Assembly (NCBI GenBank): GCA_036346225.1
Contig: JARFIW010000966.1
Coordinates: 372,001 to 436,000 of the forward strand
DNA length: 64,000 nt
Source: Platerodrilus igneus
Taxonomy: Eukaryota > Arthropoda > Insecta > Coleoptera > Lycidae
Reading direction: 5' to 3'
Each line of letters opens with the position of its first letter. Positions within the stretch are counted from its first letter, which is position 1. The translations under genes were made by a program, and so were the position numbers. Shown one piece after another: positions 52,901 to 62,541 of the stretch. The notes under the pieces were generated by a model, which saw nothing but the letters and a program-made list of their open reading frames with translations, was not told the DNA's origin and did not search any database.

Positions 52901-55214
52901 CATTTGTTGACGATTTGCAGGATGCATCAAACACAATACGAATTTTAGATGTAAGGCTTTCGTCCTTGAAGACCGCATGGTGAGGCATATAATAACCCTC
53001 GCCCGAGCAGGTACTTAAGCTCCCTATTTCGGTCATGTGCCCGAGTTTTAAATATTCTGACATAAACCTATCGTAATCCGTTTTAATATCGAGATTTTTT
53101 AATAACCTTTTTTCGAGATTTAAATATCGCCGCTTAGCAATTTCTAACGAATTTCCTATTAATTTAGGGTTGGACTTCCATGGTAAAGAAGCAATAAATC
53201 GACCTGCGTCATCGCGCTTTATAGTGTTTTGATAATGTAACTCGCAATCCTTCTGTTCTTGAGAATTTTGTGTAGTTTCAGTTACGTGCTCAATTTCCCA
53301 AAATTTAGCAATGTTTTTAGAAATTTGTTGCAATGTATTTAAATTGCATGTCGCAGGGGTGAAAGATTCGATTGGAATGTTACCTGGAACTAATCCTGAA
53401 AATAGCCACCCAAACACAGATTTTTGAAGAGTAATATTTTCATCTAAGAGTCGTATTTGTCCCATGCGCAATAATTTGAAAAATATTTGAGCCCCAATTA
53501 AAATATCAATTTTTCGCGAAATATAATATTGTGGGTTCGCAAGCTGCACATGATTTGGTATATTTATGAAATACGGGTCAAACGATTTTGTTGGAAGATC
53601 CCCTGAGATTTTATTTAAAACATAGCAATCTAAATCGATTGAAAAACTGTTGTGTTTTGATTTGATTCTTGTTTCCGCGAGTACGTTACTGCTGGTTGTT
53701 TTATCACTTATGCCGCTAATGGCTAGGTTAGTTTGCACCGTTTTCAGATTAAGTTTTCCTGTTACATCTTCGCGAATTATATTAATTTGAGAAGCCGAGT
53801 CGAGTAAGGCCCTTGCATTGCTGTAGGAACCGTTACCGTCCTCGATTTTTACCACACAGGTAGCTAATACAATACTACAAGGATTCTGCACAGCGTGAAG
53901 TGAATGTATTTGTTCACTTGAAGTTTGAGGTTCATTATAACGGGATTGTGCTGAATTGACTTTAGGCTGGTTAGGGTTAATGTTTTCATTTATCGACAGA
54001 TTGCGACCACTGTCATTATTTGAAGACGTTAAATGCAAAATTGTATTGTGCAAATTTGAACATTTCTTACAGCGAGAAGATTTACAATTTACCCCAAAAT
54101 GACCAGGTCTTAAGCAATTAAGACACAAACGTTTATTTCGAGCTATTTCTATGCGCGAATCAACCGGAAATTTTAAGAATGCTGGACAATTGCTAGTGAA
54201 ATGATTATTTTCAGAACCATAATTACAATTACCTGACTTGTTTAACGTTAAACCACAGGACGCGGACTTGTAATTACCTTGATTACCTTGATACGTGGAT
54301 TTTTTCACTGCAAAATTGTTGTTCTCGCGTGAGCTAATTGCGTTTAATGCATGGCACCTTTGATTTAGAAAATCGCACAGCATTTTGTACGACGGCAAGT
54401 TTGAGACTTCTAATTTATTCTCCCATTCGTTTCGTGTTGGCAGCGGAAGTTTCGATGTGATTAAATAAACCAAGATATCGCTCCACTCTTCCACTGGTCT
54501 ACCCATGGCAGTTAGAGAACGTAGATGTTGTGAAGTTGTATCCATAATGTTACGCAAACCTTGGTACGACTCTTTGTGAAGTACAGGCAATTCAAAAATT
54601 GAACGAATGTGAGTGTTAACAATGACGCGTTCGTTTTCGTAGCGATCTTTCAATATTTGTTTAGCGTTTTCATAATTTTGAGGTGTTATTTCAAGGCACT
54701 TAATTGTATCCCAAGCCTCATTCTTTAAACTCGTTTTCAAGTACTGTAGTTTTTCGATTGGCGATAAAGAGTCATCAGAATCGATGAGCGAATTAAATGT
54801 CTCTCTAAACGAAATCCATTCGTCAAATTTTCCACTGAACGTTGGTATTTGTATATTCGGTAATTTAGCTACGACTAGCTGATTGCCCAAGTTTTGTGGC
54901 TTTGTTTCAGCAAAAGAATTAAATTTTAGTTGCAATTTTGAAAAGGTTGCGTCAATGCATTCCTTTTCCGCGAAAATGTCCTGAAATTCGGAATCAAAAT
55001 TACTATCGTAAATTTCTTCCAATAATTCCTCAAGCGAATTAATCAATTTAGTACATGTCTGAAATTGTCTTGTAGCTTTATTGCGAGTTTCATCGTTTAC
55101 CTTACTCTCATTTAGATACTGATCTAGCATTGTTAAGCTGCGTTTCAGGTAAGTGCGTTTATTTTTGTATTTCTTAACTTCAGCTTGAAATGTAACTATT
55201 TCCTGCTCTTCCAT
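49995..55214 (-). CDS. Bel/Pao gag-pol polyprotein, 1,739 residues, intact
   Basis: One frame from ATG at 55214 to TAA at 49995. Gag (DUF1759 type) is at about residues 105-200 (IPTFSGKFDEWISFRETFNS). Zinc knuckles are CNYGSENNHFTSNCP near 335 and CLNCLRPGHFGVNC near 366. The aspartic protease has ARALLDSASQINII near 468. RT has IRIVFDASCKSSTNVSLNDI near 765 and YMDDLITGG near 882. RNase H has GFADASERAYGACVFV near 1048 and YYTDSTIALCWI later. Integrase has the HHCC finger (HKASLHSGTQGT ... CVLCFRHN) near 1365-1408, TDYFGPF near 1434, FCDNGTNYVGAANELHE near 1502, and the Glu of GGLWEAAVRSFKRH near 1555. All catalytic residues I can check are present, so the copy looks coding-competent. Confidence 0.95.
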   Translation of the reverse strand: MEEQEIVTFQAEVKKYKNKRTYLKRSLTMLDQYLNESKVNDETRNKATRQFQTCTKLINSLEELLEEIYDSNFDSEFQDIFAEKECIDATFSKLQLKFNSFAETKPQNLGNQLVVAKLPNIQIPTFSGKFDEWISFRETFNSLIDSDDSLSPIEKLQYLKTSLKNEAWDTIKCLEITPQNYENAKQILKDRYENERVIVNTHIRSIFELPVLHKESYQGLRNIMDTTSQHLRSLTAMGRPVEEWSDILVYLITSKLPLPTRNEWENKLEVSNLPSYKMLCDFLNQRCHALNAISSRENNNFAVKKSTYQGNQGNYKSASCGLTLNKSGNCNYGSENNHFTSNCPAFLKFPVDSRIEIARNKRLCLNCLRPGHFGVNCKSSRCKKCSNLHNTILHLTSSNNDSGRNLSINENINPNQPKVNSAQSRYNEPQTSSEQIHSLHAVQNPCSIVLATCVVKIEDGNGSYSNARALLDSASQINIIREDVTGKLNLKTVQTNLAISGISDKTTSSNVLAETRIKSKHNSFSIDLDCYVLNKISGDLPTKSFDPYFINIPNHVQLANPQYYISRKIDILIGAQIFFKLLRMGQIRLLDENITLQKSVFGWLFSGLVPGNIPIESFTPATCNLNTLQQISKNIAKFWEIEHVTETTQNSQEQKDCELHYQNTIKRDDAGRFIASLPWKSNPKLIGNSLEIAKRRYLNLEKRLLKNLDIKTDYDRFMSEYLKLGHMTEIGSLSTCSGEGYYMPHHAVFKDESLTSKIRIVFDASCKSSTNVSLNDILMLGPVLQNDLFSILTRFRFYKFVLCSDITKMYRQILINPEDTPYQRILFRFSSDEEVKIFELKTLMYGTRPASFIATKCLFELALPYASSDPNLYRTITNDFYMDDLITGGNNEAELLQLRNKIINVLDSGGFPLRKWNSNNSNLLKNIESDQQNLIIPCNEGDSLKTLGVLWCPTKDAILYKTRLDCKESRVTKRMILSHISKLFDPLGLLGPVITISKLIMQELWKIKTGWDETVPNELHTRWKEFSSQLNDISNINIPRELVFGNNSRIELYGFADASERAYGACVFVREIMSNNSINCGILCARSRVAPLKTISLPRLELCAASLLAELVEKVLSSSNMKFSVINYYTDSTIALCWIKSCPSRWKSFVANRITEIQNISKSESWYHVDTINNPADIISRGQYPADLIKNNLWWRGPAFLNQADFKPKLFNSIKCQVDVPEAKVFTVGISDCDVNELREFAQCIFLKYSSITKLVRLIATCKRFIFNCKNKLKRDTSELSVKELNEAETALLKIDQRISFSKEIDQLQGSQGLNTKSRLLSLNPFLDENGILRVGGRLRHSSMQFNNKHPILLAKGLLCDAIVSRAHKASLHSGTQGTLAATRLKYWPLSGKNVVRKIVRRCVLCFRHNPLTSQPKMSDLPACRLQGNNRPFSSVGTDYFGPFFIKEGTRKSRKIIKSYGCVFICMATKAVHCEIVENLTTEAFIVTLKRFVGRGGVPFKIFCDNGTNYVGAANELHEIVDFLKNGRFQNAIEREATSHNINFRFNVPRGPHLGGLWEAAVRSFKRHIYKVASNANLTFIELYTLLIEVESVLNSRPLVPLSQDANDFDYLTPGHFLIGDNLMAVPEVNLTMEPINKLSRWQYVQRIQQDFWLKWKGEYLQELQERQKWKISQGFPLAPDQLVIISEDNLPSRMWKLGRITEVHPGVDGEMRVVSVRTSSGIIKRPTVKLCALPIDID

Positions 55215-55560
55215 TGTAGAAGTTTAGTTTACCGAGAAATATGTATACAGAAGACCCTTTCTTTGCTGACCAGTTCTGGAGAACAATAGAGTAACCTAAC
55301 GGAACACTCTACTGTTTGCCCACGTTGGTTGTATTTCGTAAAGATTCTTGCAAGCAATCGCCCTTACTGCCACCTACGAGAAGAGGAATGCCTTTTATTA
55401 TATTCTTAAAACGTGTTTAAAATTGAAAGACGTTTGTAAGGGTTGCTTGCCCAGTTTGTAGCTGGTAACTTGTCTACCAAACTTACGATAAAGATGGCAC
55501 TACTTGAACTTCTGTTACCCGACCGAGATATAAAACTTCGTATACACGCGCGTGATATCT
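55215..55560 (-). other. Bel/Pao leader, ORF-proximal part
   Basis: Untranslated leader between gag-pol and the LINE-C insertion. It continues at 57432-57499 on the other side of LINE-C. The small ORF here is not credible. Confidence 0.7.
55552..55560. repeat. LINE-C target duplication GTGATATCT, left
   Basis: Directly beside the T-run; repeated at 57432-57440. Confidence 0.85.
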
Positions 55561-55576
55561 TTTTTTTTTTTTTTAT
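55561..55576 (-). other. LINE-C poly(A) tail
   Basis: T-run on the plus strand, A-run in element orientation. Confidence 0.9.
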
Positions 55577-55639
55577 TTTCACTTTCATCCGCTTCCACCT
55601 TTACAGTTATTAGCGGAGGTTGGAAGTATTATTTATAAT

Positions 55640-56060
55640 CTATGGTACAATATATGTTTATCTTTTATATATTTTATATACGATGTTGGATTTCTATGTC
55701 TTTAAGATAGTTCAGCAGTGGTTCAATATTGGATGTGTCTCTCAGGATAGTTTGTACATCTTGTTGTATGTTGTTTGTTGTTTACTAGAATTGCCACCCT
55801 CCGCTAGCTATATGTGTGTTTAGTCTGTCCTTGCGATATTGTATAAAATTGTATGTATTTATGTTTTGATGTTCTTTGAAGTGTGTTTTTGTAAGCATAT
55901 GTAATGAGGTTGTGTTTCTTAAATTAGTTTTGGAATTCAGCTTTATGGGATTGAAGTCCATTACAATTCCATTGAATGATGTTCATGTTATTGATTATCG
56001 ACTGAGGAATCAGACATTTCTGACTCAATTTGTTGTTCCTCCATTTTTTAGTTATTCTTG
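55640..56060 (-). pseudogene. LINE-C ORF2 remnant: endonuclease start joined to C-terminus
   Basis: The frame near 56000 reads NIIQWNCNGLQSHKAEFQN, the first strand of an APE-type LINE endonuclease. After a shift come THFKEHQNINTYNFIQYRKD and IASGG, then, in another frame, AILVNNKQ. The sequence then jumps to ILRDTSNIEPLLNYLKDIEI, which resembles the last residues of jockey-type ORF2 proteins, followed by stops. Nearly the whole endonuclease, RT and downstream domain are missing between about 55800 and 55770. Confidence 0.65.
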
Positions 56061-56147
56061 TTATTGTTGTTTTATTTTTTGTCATCAGTATTGTTTTGGA
56101 TTTCATGCATCATTTGTATGAGTTGGTTTGTATCTTTGGTATAGTTT

Positions 56148-57347
56148 TTACTTAATTCTAGTATTTTTTTGTTCGATCGTGTTTTCTAGAAAGTCCTGAA
56201 ATTCGTCGAATGAGATAATGTATTTGGCTGGATCACTTTCTATGATTTCCTTTATTGTATTGTGTTTTGGGGATTCAGTTTGTTCCAAGTTCTTCTTTTT
56301 AATTGTAGGATCCTTTTTTTGTTTTTTGTTTGTCCGTTTGGTTTGTGATAAATTCGACAGGGTTGATTCTTGGTTGGTTTCTTGTTTTTTCTTTTGTGTT
56401 GCTTCTCTTATTTGATGTTCAATGTAAGTTTCATTTAGTTCTTCTGTAGGTGTACTTTCAGGTGACTGATTTGGTCTTTTATTTCTTATTGTTTCATTTA
56501 GGTTTGTTATTTGTTCAGGTTGTTTTGTTTCACTCTGTATATTATGTTCCTCGCAGCTTGAGGTTGAATGGCCCGTTTGTTTACATGTATAGCAGTATGT
56601 TTCTGTAGATAAAAATAGTCTGTAGGGGGGTTTCTTCAAATAATACTATTATTGATTCTGGGATGTTTAAATTTGCAGTTTGTTTAACATAGATTTGTCT
56701 ACGAAAGCTAAGTATGTGTTTAAATTTTATTTCTGATAATGCAGCTTTTATAAATGACATCTTGCCTGTTAAAGTTATATTTAGCTTAATAAGTGCGTTT
56801 TCTATTACATTGTGTGGTATGGATGGGCTAACATTTGAAATAACCACTCTTATGGTCGGCGTTAGTAATTTACGTATTTCCACTTCTGTGTTATTTACTG
56901 TTATATTAGGATGGTTGTTTACAAACTGGTCAGCATCTTCTTTTGTAGATAAATAAATACAGATCCGGTTGTTTGCTATTCTTGATGCAAAGGTTATATT
57001 TTTAGGATCTATTATTTCCGTGATTGCATTTAGATAATCTTCTAACTTCGTGTTTGGCAATGAATTTAATATAATCGCATTTTCTTTTGACGGGAAACTG
57101 CTTGCAGATGTTTGTTCATTTGGTGCTTTGCTTTTACTGCATTCGAATATGTCCCTTCTTTTATTGTCTGATGGGCGAGTGGGTTTTTTGTTTGGCTGGT
57201 TGAATGATTTATGGTTGAGGCTGTTATTGTTGGTAAAGGATACATTTCAGGTAGTTTTGGTAAGTGGTTTGGGTTAGGTTTATTTAATGTAGCTGTAATA
57301 AAGGAAGAGGAATGTTTAGAAAACAATACCTGTTTTGGTTTTATCAC
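56148..57347 (-). pseudogene. LINE-C ORF1 (Gag-like), frameshifted
   Basis: Three overlapping frames: 57347-57066 (MIKPKQVLFSKHSSSFITAT, Pro/Ser/Thr-rich N-terminus), 57060-56581 and 56639-56148. The middle frame has the RRM-like pair of repeats of jockey/I Gag (ITFASRIANNRICIYLSTKE and TPTIRVVISNVSPSIPHNVI). A single CCHC knuckle CYTCKQTGHSTSSCEEHN is at about 56590-56535. The tail is Lys/Gln/Thr-rich. Two frame breaks separate the parts. The protein would coat the RNA. Confidence 0.75.
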
Positions 57348-57431
57348 TTGTTAATTTGTTATTTCCGAGGTCGTATTTTATTATCAACGAATTAACTTAG
57401 AACTGTACTGTTGAACATACGGTCGCGGAAT

Positions 57432-57440
57432 GTGATATCT
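57432..57440. repeat. LINE-C target duplication GTGATATCT, right
   Basis: See 55552-55560. Confidence 0.85.
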
Positions 57441-57480
57441 TTAATGTTCAATTAATAACGGTCACTGTAATTAGCGATCC

Positions 57481-57499
57481 GACTCTACGAAGGACCAAA
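57481..57499 (-). other. Primer-binding region of Bel/Pao copy 2
   Basis: On the minus strand TTTGGTCCTTCGTAGAGTC directly follows the 5' LTR, the position where a tRNA 3' end primes minus-strand synthesis. The tRNA is not identified. Confidence 0.6.
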
Positions 57500-57783
57500 T
57501 GTAAGGTGACGGCGTACTGCAATTCACCTTACGTAACGAGAACACAACGGTGTTTTACCAATATTTCCTTTTATATTAAAATAAACAGGAGACGAGATTT
57601 GAGCATCTTTATTGTAGCACGAACACAAGAATACTGAGTATATACATTTACAGCCACCGCATGGTGGGGTGAAAGGGCAAAACTGGCACGCAGGCCGTCT
57701 CATTTCCTAGCTATAACGGTACATTAAAAGAATGTACTAACATACTACCAAAGTACAATTTATTGTCATGATGGGACGTAACA
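57500..57783 (-). repeat. 5' LTR of Bel/Pao copy 2
   Basis: 284 bp, three differences from the 3' LTR. Confidence 0.95.
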
Positions 57784-57788
57784 GATAC
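57784..57788. repeat. Target duplication GATAC, right
   Basis: See 49545-49549. Confidence 0.9.
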
Positions 57789-58596
57789 CACAATTGTACA
57801 AAATAATGAATGTAGTAGCATTGTATCTGTCAAATTAAATTTTAATGATGGAGGAAACATCAGATCAACTGCATCTAATAATGAACTGCCAAGGCTTACA
57901 AAACCTAAGATAACACTACTTGCAGATAGTCATGGACGAAAATGTGTATCCATGTTGCGTTCACTGATAGGTAATGACAATTTTAAAATAGCATGTTTAT
58001 TCAAACCGGATGCTACATACGAAGCCGTTACTGAAAGTGTCGAATCTACTATAAAAAACTTTGACATGGATGACTATTTAGTCATCTTAGCAGGTTCCAA
58101 TAATGCTATTCGTGGGAATTCTATAGATAAAGAGAAGTTTCGTAATATATTAAAAGTTGCCACAAATACTAATGTGATATTTGTGATTGCACCGTATTGG
58201 TTAGGACGTCCTTACTTGAATCAATTTATTTACAAACTTAATTTGGATATTTATAGAGAAGTACAGAATACTCACCATCACTGTGTAGATTTAAATAAAA
58301 TATTTCATGCGGGGGATTTTACACAACATGGCCTTCATATGAAGTCACTTGGTAAAATTAAACTCTGCAAAAAAATAGTTAACCTAGTACAGATCAAAAA
58401 TGCAGGGAAGATTAACACATACAAATGTAATAGCAATCTAATAGAAATAGCTCCAACATCAAAACAATTTAAGACAAACATTAGTGATAATACTCAGATA
58501 TATACCACCATAAACACTTCAAATTCAAAGTCAGTATCAACTTCTATAAGGGGCCAAAATGTATATCATTTTTTAATTCCTTTGACAAGGCACTAA
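57789..58596 (+). pseudogene. LINE-A ORF1, third segment: SGNH-hydrolase domain
   Basis: It continues in frame from 49549 (TTIVQNNECSSIVSVKLN). The SGNH/GDSL domain starts ITLLADSHGRKC at about 57910, the block I Ser-His region (usually G-D-S). VILAGSNNAI follows, the block with the Gly-x-Asn pair (usually GTND), then FVIAPYW. HGLHMKSLGKIKLCKKI near 58330 is the final block with its catalytic-type His. Esterase-like domains occur in ORF1 of CR1/L2-type LINEs, where they may act on lipids or membranes; their role is unsettled. The segment stays open to the TAA at 58594-58596, with low-complexity Ser/Thr/Asn residues at the end. Confidence 0.75.
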
Positions 58597-58598
58597 AG

Positions 58599-61405
58599 TG
58601 TACGCTCAATATTATTCATATTAATATTACATCTCTTCGCAACTCTAAGAATCTTCAATTACATACACTAATAGAAAGTTATGACAAAAAATATGATGTT
58701 ATTTGCATTACTGAACATCACCTACGATTAGAGGAAATTGAAATTTATAAATCTTGTATACCCGGATATGAGATGATAGAATATTATTGTAGGTCTCACA
58801 ACTTACAAGGAGGCACCTGTATTTTTGTAAAGAAAGGTATCAAAGCATCGAAAAGTTGTAGACTAAGTGAACTATGTGTTGAGAAGCATTTTGAGACCTC
58901 AATAATAAGTGTTCAAAACATATTTATTGTGTGTGTTTACAGAACCCCAGATGGGGACTTTGAATTATTTCTGGAAAAATGCGATTGACTCCTAAACAAA
59001 CTATCAGTGGTTAAAAATCATATTGTATTATGTGGCGATTTCAATATAGACATTTCAGTTACTACGAAACAACAAAAACAGAAACTTAAAATTTTGAACT
59101 TTTTTGCATCCTATGGTATGTGTCAAGTAGTACATGCATTGAAAACATATATACTAATTATCCTTCTATTTTGCAATCTGGTGTAATATCTTATAAAATA
59201 TCAGATCACTTTCCACTGTATGTAAGTATACAGAATAATATCAGCGGTGCATCACAGGTCAAAAAAGAGCACAAATGGTTTCGCACATTTAAGAACAATA
59301 ACATCATAAAATTTGCTAATGAAATAGAAAACATTGTGATAGCAACAACTGATTATATAAATGCCTTAGCTAAGGATTACATATCTAGACTAGTAGAGTG
59401 TTTCGATGAGTGCTTTCCATTGGTAAAATCCAAACAACATAATAGAGATAATGAATGGATCACCAAAGGTATACGTGTTTCTTGTTGTAATAAAAGAAGT
59501 TTAATTTTTCTCTGTAAATACTTTAAAGAATCTTGGTTTCTTAACTATGTAACTGTGTATTGCAAAACACTAAAGACTGTAATCATACAGGCCAAAAAGA
59601 ATTTCCTACATAAACAAATCTTATTGACGAATAATAAATCTAGAATGGCTTGGAGAATAATAAAAGGCGAACTCTCTAGCAACATAAATGTCAACGAAAT
59701 TAAAATTCGGATAGATGACAAGGTTATATCGGATTCTTTACAAATAGCAAACTTGTTTAATAAGCATTTTAGTTTTTATTCTCAAAATTTCAGTACAGGT
59801 AAAGACAATTGTGGAGTAAATATAAAAGCTAAATTGAATTCTGTGATCGCCCAAAATAGTAGAACAATCTTCCTAACACCGTGTAATCGATATGAGATAA
59901 TAGATATAATAAATGGTTTTCAAAATAAAACTCCATCTGGGTTAGACTCAATTTCCATCACAGTAATTAAACATTGCAAGTATTCAATTGTTGAAAATCT
60001 GGTGTATATTTTTAATTTGTTTTTAGAACAAGGGATTTTTCCAGAATGCTTTAAAACAGCCAAAGTTATACCAGTGTTTAAAAAAAGTGATTCACACAAC
60101 ATTAATAATTATAGGCCAATAGCATTGCTTCCATGCTTATCAAAAATTTTTGAAAAGTAATTTACAACCAATTTATTAGTTTCTTCAAGGAATGCAATAT
60201 TACCTTTAGTTTACAACATGGATTCGTCAAAGGACAAAGTGTAGAAACAGCACTTTATAAAATAACAAAAGAAATTCATACCAGCATAGATAAAAAGCTG
60301 TATGTTGGGTGTATATCCTGCGATTTCAGTAAAGCATTTGAGTCCGTAATACATGAAATACTCTTATTTAAATTAGAACATTATGGTATTAGAGGTATAG
60401 CCTATGACTTAATTTGTTTTTATTTGTTTAAACGAAAACAATATGTTGCAATTGGTGGTATTGATGGTAGGATATATTTGTCATCGGAGGCTGTCCTAAA
60501 CCAAGGAGTTCCCCAGCGCTCCATTTTGGGACCATTACTATTTTTGATTTATGTCAATGATCTCCCAGCAAACATTTGAGTTAGGACGTAGTTATCTCTA
60601 TGCAGATGATGCTCTATGTATTTGTAACTCGACGACTCCCTTAGGATTGAATACTTCAATACAAAAAAGCTTAAAGAGTATAACTGATTGGTGTGAATTA
60701 AATAGAATCACATTAAATTTGGATAAAACTAGTTGCATATTATTCAACAAAATGATTACAATTTCCATGGATAACATTGGCTTAAAGGTCAGTCACAATA
60801 TAAAATTCCTGGGAGCTGCTGTAGATTGCTCGCTTGATTGGGAGAATCACATTACTCAAATTCATAAACGTCTCATAAAAGCCAATTTTGCACTGCGCAA
60901 ACTTCTTACAGTAATGTCACATTCAACACTATTGATGGTATATCATGCATGCTTTTATAGTATAATGTGCTATTGCATTATGTTTTGGGGTATATCATCT
61001 CCTGCATATAGAATTTTCCTCGAACAAAAAACAGCCATTCGCATACTTAGTAAGTCTCCTAGACGAGAAAGCTGCAGAAAACTATTTGTATCCTTAGAGT
61101 TGTTAACCTTTCCATGTGGGTACATCGTTGAATGTCTGTGCTTCGTGCATAAATTTAAAAATGTATTCTTTGAAGTCTCCAGAATACTTAAAACCAGGCA
61201 ATCGGGCCAATTGCTGGTAGTGCCACGACATGATACCAGAAAATTTGAAAACAGCTTGCAATATATGGGTGTTAAATTGTACAACCATCTTCCTAACAGA
61301 TTTAAAAACCATTCACTTCTATCATTTAAAAGGGTGCTTAAAGCTATGCTGCTTCAGAAGGCATATTACTCAGGGCATGAATACATTGATGACAAAACTA
61401 TATAA
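58599..61405 (+). pseudogene. LINE-A ORF2: endonuclease and reverse transcriptase, broken
   Basis: The frame opens just after the ORF1 stop: CTLNIIHINITSLRNSK, then VICITEHHL and GGTCIFVKKGI (endonuclease), and VYRTPDGDF. A TGA lies at 58986-58988, then HIVLCGDFNIDIS. A frameshift near 59125 leads into frame 59120-60160 (ISYKISDHFPLYVS, the endonuclease end, then the linker and RT blocks IIDIINGFQNKTPSGLDSIS and INNYRPIALLPCLSKIFEK). Another shift near 60160 leads to LQHGFVKGQSVETALYKIT, CISCDFSKAFES and GVPQRSILGPLLFLIYVNDL (Gly-to-Arg within GVPQG). A further shift near 60575 leads to SYLYADDALCIC (YADD) and the C-terminal domain, ending at TAA 61405. Dead, and older than its insertions. 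Confidence 0.85.
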
Positions 61406-61562
61406 AACACAGCTGTTTATACTACAGTGATACTTCTAACATTTAATTGTAATTAAGACGAGTGATTATATTAGATTAGGACATGTTTTAAAAGCCTCTA
61501 AGATAATTTTGTGAATTAATATAAGTATAGTTTCCTACAAACATGGAAATGTTTTGTGGAAA

Positions 61563-61583
61563 TAAATAAATCAATCAATCAAT
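61563..61583 (+). repeat. LINE-A 3' tail, (AATC)n
   Basis: AAATAAATCAATCAATCAATC ends LINE-A. The next bases, CCATCTGATGTCC, are protein-coding sequence of another LINE on the opposite strand. Confidence 0.8.
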
Positions 61584-62150
61584 CCCATCTGATGTCCAAA
61601 CGTTTCTGGGTCCTCGCTTAGACTTTACAGTTTGTAACAAATGATATCGCATGCTACTTATGGATTCTGTTAAAATAAATTTTGAACTTTTTACTTTTTC
61701 TTAAGTGATCAAAGACGCTGACGGAATTTATAGGAGGTGAATTTAATTATTATGGGATACAACTTTTGTCCAGATGTGTTACCAATTCGATGACATCTTT
61801 CTAGTACACCTACTTGGTAATCTTAAGTATCTAGGTTGGAGCTAAATATTTCAAGAACACGTATTCCCAGATTCTCGTTATTATGCTCAGGAACATCATG
61901 TAATAGCAAACAATTTCTGCATGAGTAGTTATCTAAGGTATCTACTTTATTTTCAATAGAAGTTTAACGATCATTTAGCTGCTGCACAAGTTTGATTATT
62001 TTTGTTTTAGACAAAATTCGCCAAACATTTCCTTAATAGATGTGCTACTATCACCAGTACCACACGTCAGTGCAGTTTGCAATTGCACCTCAAAATCTGC
62101 ATTTTGTCTACAAACAATTCATTCAAGTCGTGAATCTCTTTTTGGCTCAT
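61584..62150 (-). pseudogene. L1-type ORF1 fragment
   Basis: Minus strand, starting MSQKEIHDLNELF at 62150. In shifting frames come ENKVDTLDNYSC, LLLHDVPEHNNENLGI, VGVLERCHRIGNTSGQKL, PIIIKFTSYKFRQRL, then KSSKFILTESISSMRYHLL and GPRNVWTSDG. This is the RRM-like and C-terminal domain order of the L1-type ORF1 proteins widespread in insects, preceded by a short coiled-coil piece. It is cut at WTSDG by the LINE-A tail. At least three frame breaks. It would have bound LINE RNA. Confidence 0.7.
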
Positions 62151-62541
62151 TTTAATTATCACACATATGTACAGTTCAGTGCACAAGTACTGGTTTATAA
62201 CTTGATAACTATTAATAACGATTAATAATTACCTCAAGGTTTTCCAAATGCACTTTGCAACTATCCAGTATACTAAATATTTAAATTAATTAAAAAATAA
62301 CATGAATTACTGACCAATGAGCAGGCGAGGGTCTTCACGTGACCATGACATACATCAAGAAATACGTGTGTGCTTGTGAATTTAAATAGTATGTTTAGTT
62401 AAAACTGCACTCACACCTGATATTTTCAGCTTTGAGGTTTTTCTAAACTGATCTATGTTTCTAGGCGTGATCATCAGTATAATGTTATAAACAAAATGTG
62501 GGGTGACGGTGCTCTCTTAGCACAGCAGTAAGGAATCACAT
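62151..62541. other. No gene seen
   Basis: AT-rich; probably the 5' region of the L1-type fragment (minus) and the start of LINE-D (plus), but no boundary is visible. Confidence 0.4.

Larger units (their letters stand above)
55561..57431 (-). mobile_element. LINE-C, poly(A)-tailed jockey/I-type LINE, internally deleted
   Basis: On the minus strand it starts just after GTGATATCT at 57431 and ends in a poly(A) of about 16 nt (T-run 55561-55576), next to the second copy of the 9-bp duplication. It holds a 5' UTR, an ORF1 with a CCHC knuckle, the first part of the endonuclease, then only the extreme C-terminus of ORF2 and a short 3' UTR. It inserted in the Bel/Pao leader and is therefore the youngest event of the nest. 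Confidence 0.85.
49550..57783 (-). mobile_element. Full-length Bel/Pao LTR retrotransposon (copy 2), young
   Basis: It has TG...CA LTRs of 284 bp at 49550-49833 and 57500-57783, a 5-bp GATAC duplication, a polypurine tract, a primer-binding region, and one uninterrupted gag-pol frame on the minus strand. The two LTRs differ at only three positions, near 49572, 49582 and 49778. The element is intact except for LINE-C in its leader. It lies inside LINE-A. Confidence 0.95.
44640..61583 (+). mobile_element. LINE-A, CR1/L2-like non-LTR retrotransposon, split by two insertions
   Basis: The pieces are 44640-45541, 49465-49549 and 57789-61583. They join in frame once LINE-B and the Bel/Pao element, each with one copy of its duplication, are removed. 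ORF1 has an N-terminal zinc finger and a C-terminal SGNH-hydrolase domain; ORF2 has endonuclease and reverse transcriptase. The element ends in AAATAAATCAATCAATCAATC at 61563-61583, a simple-repeat tail of the kind CR1-like and related LINEs use. The 5' boundary is approximate, and no target duplication for LINE-A itself was found. Confidence 0.8.

Noticed and set aside
55406..56415. Plus-strand and upstream minus-strand ORFs around LINE-C
   Set aside because: They are composition-driven frames over the poly(A) tail and the complement of the Lys/Gln-rich LINE-C ORF1.
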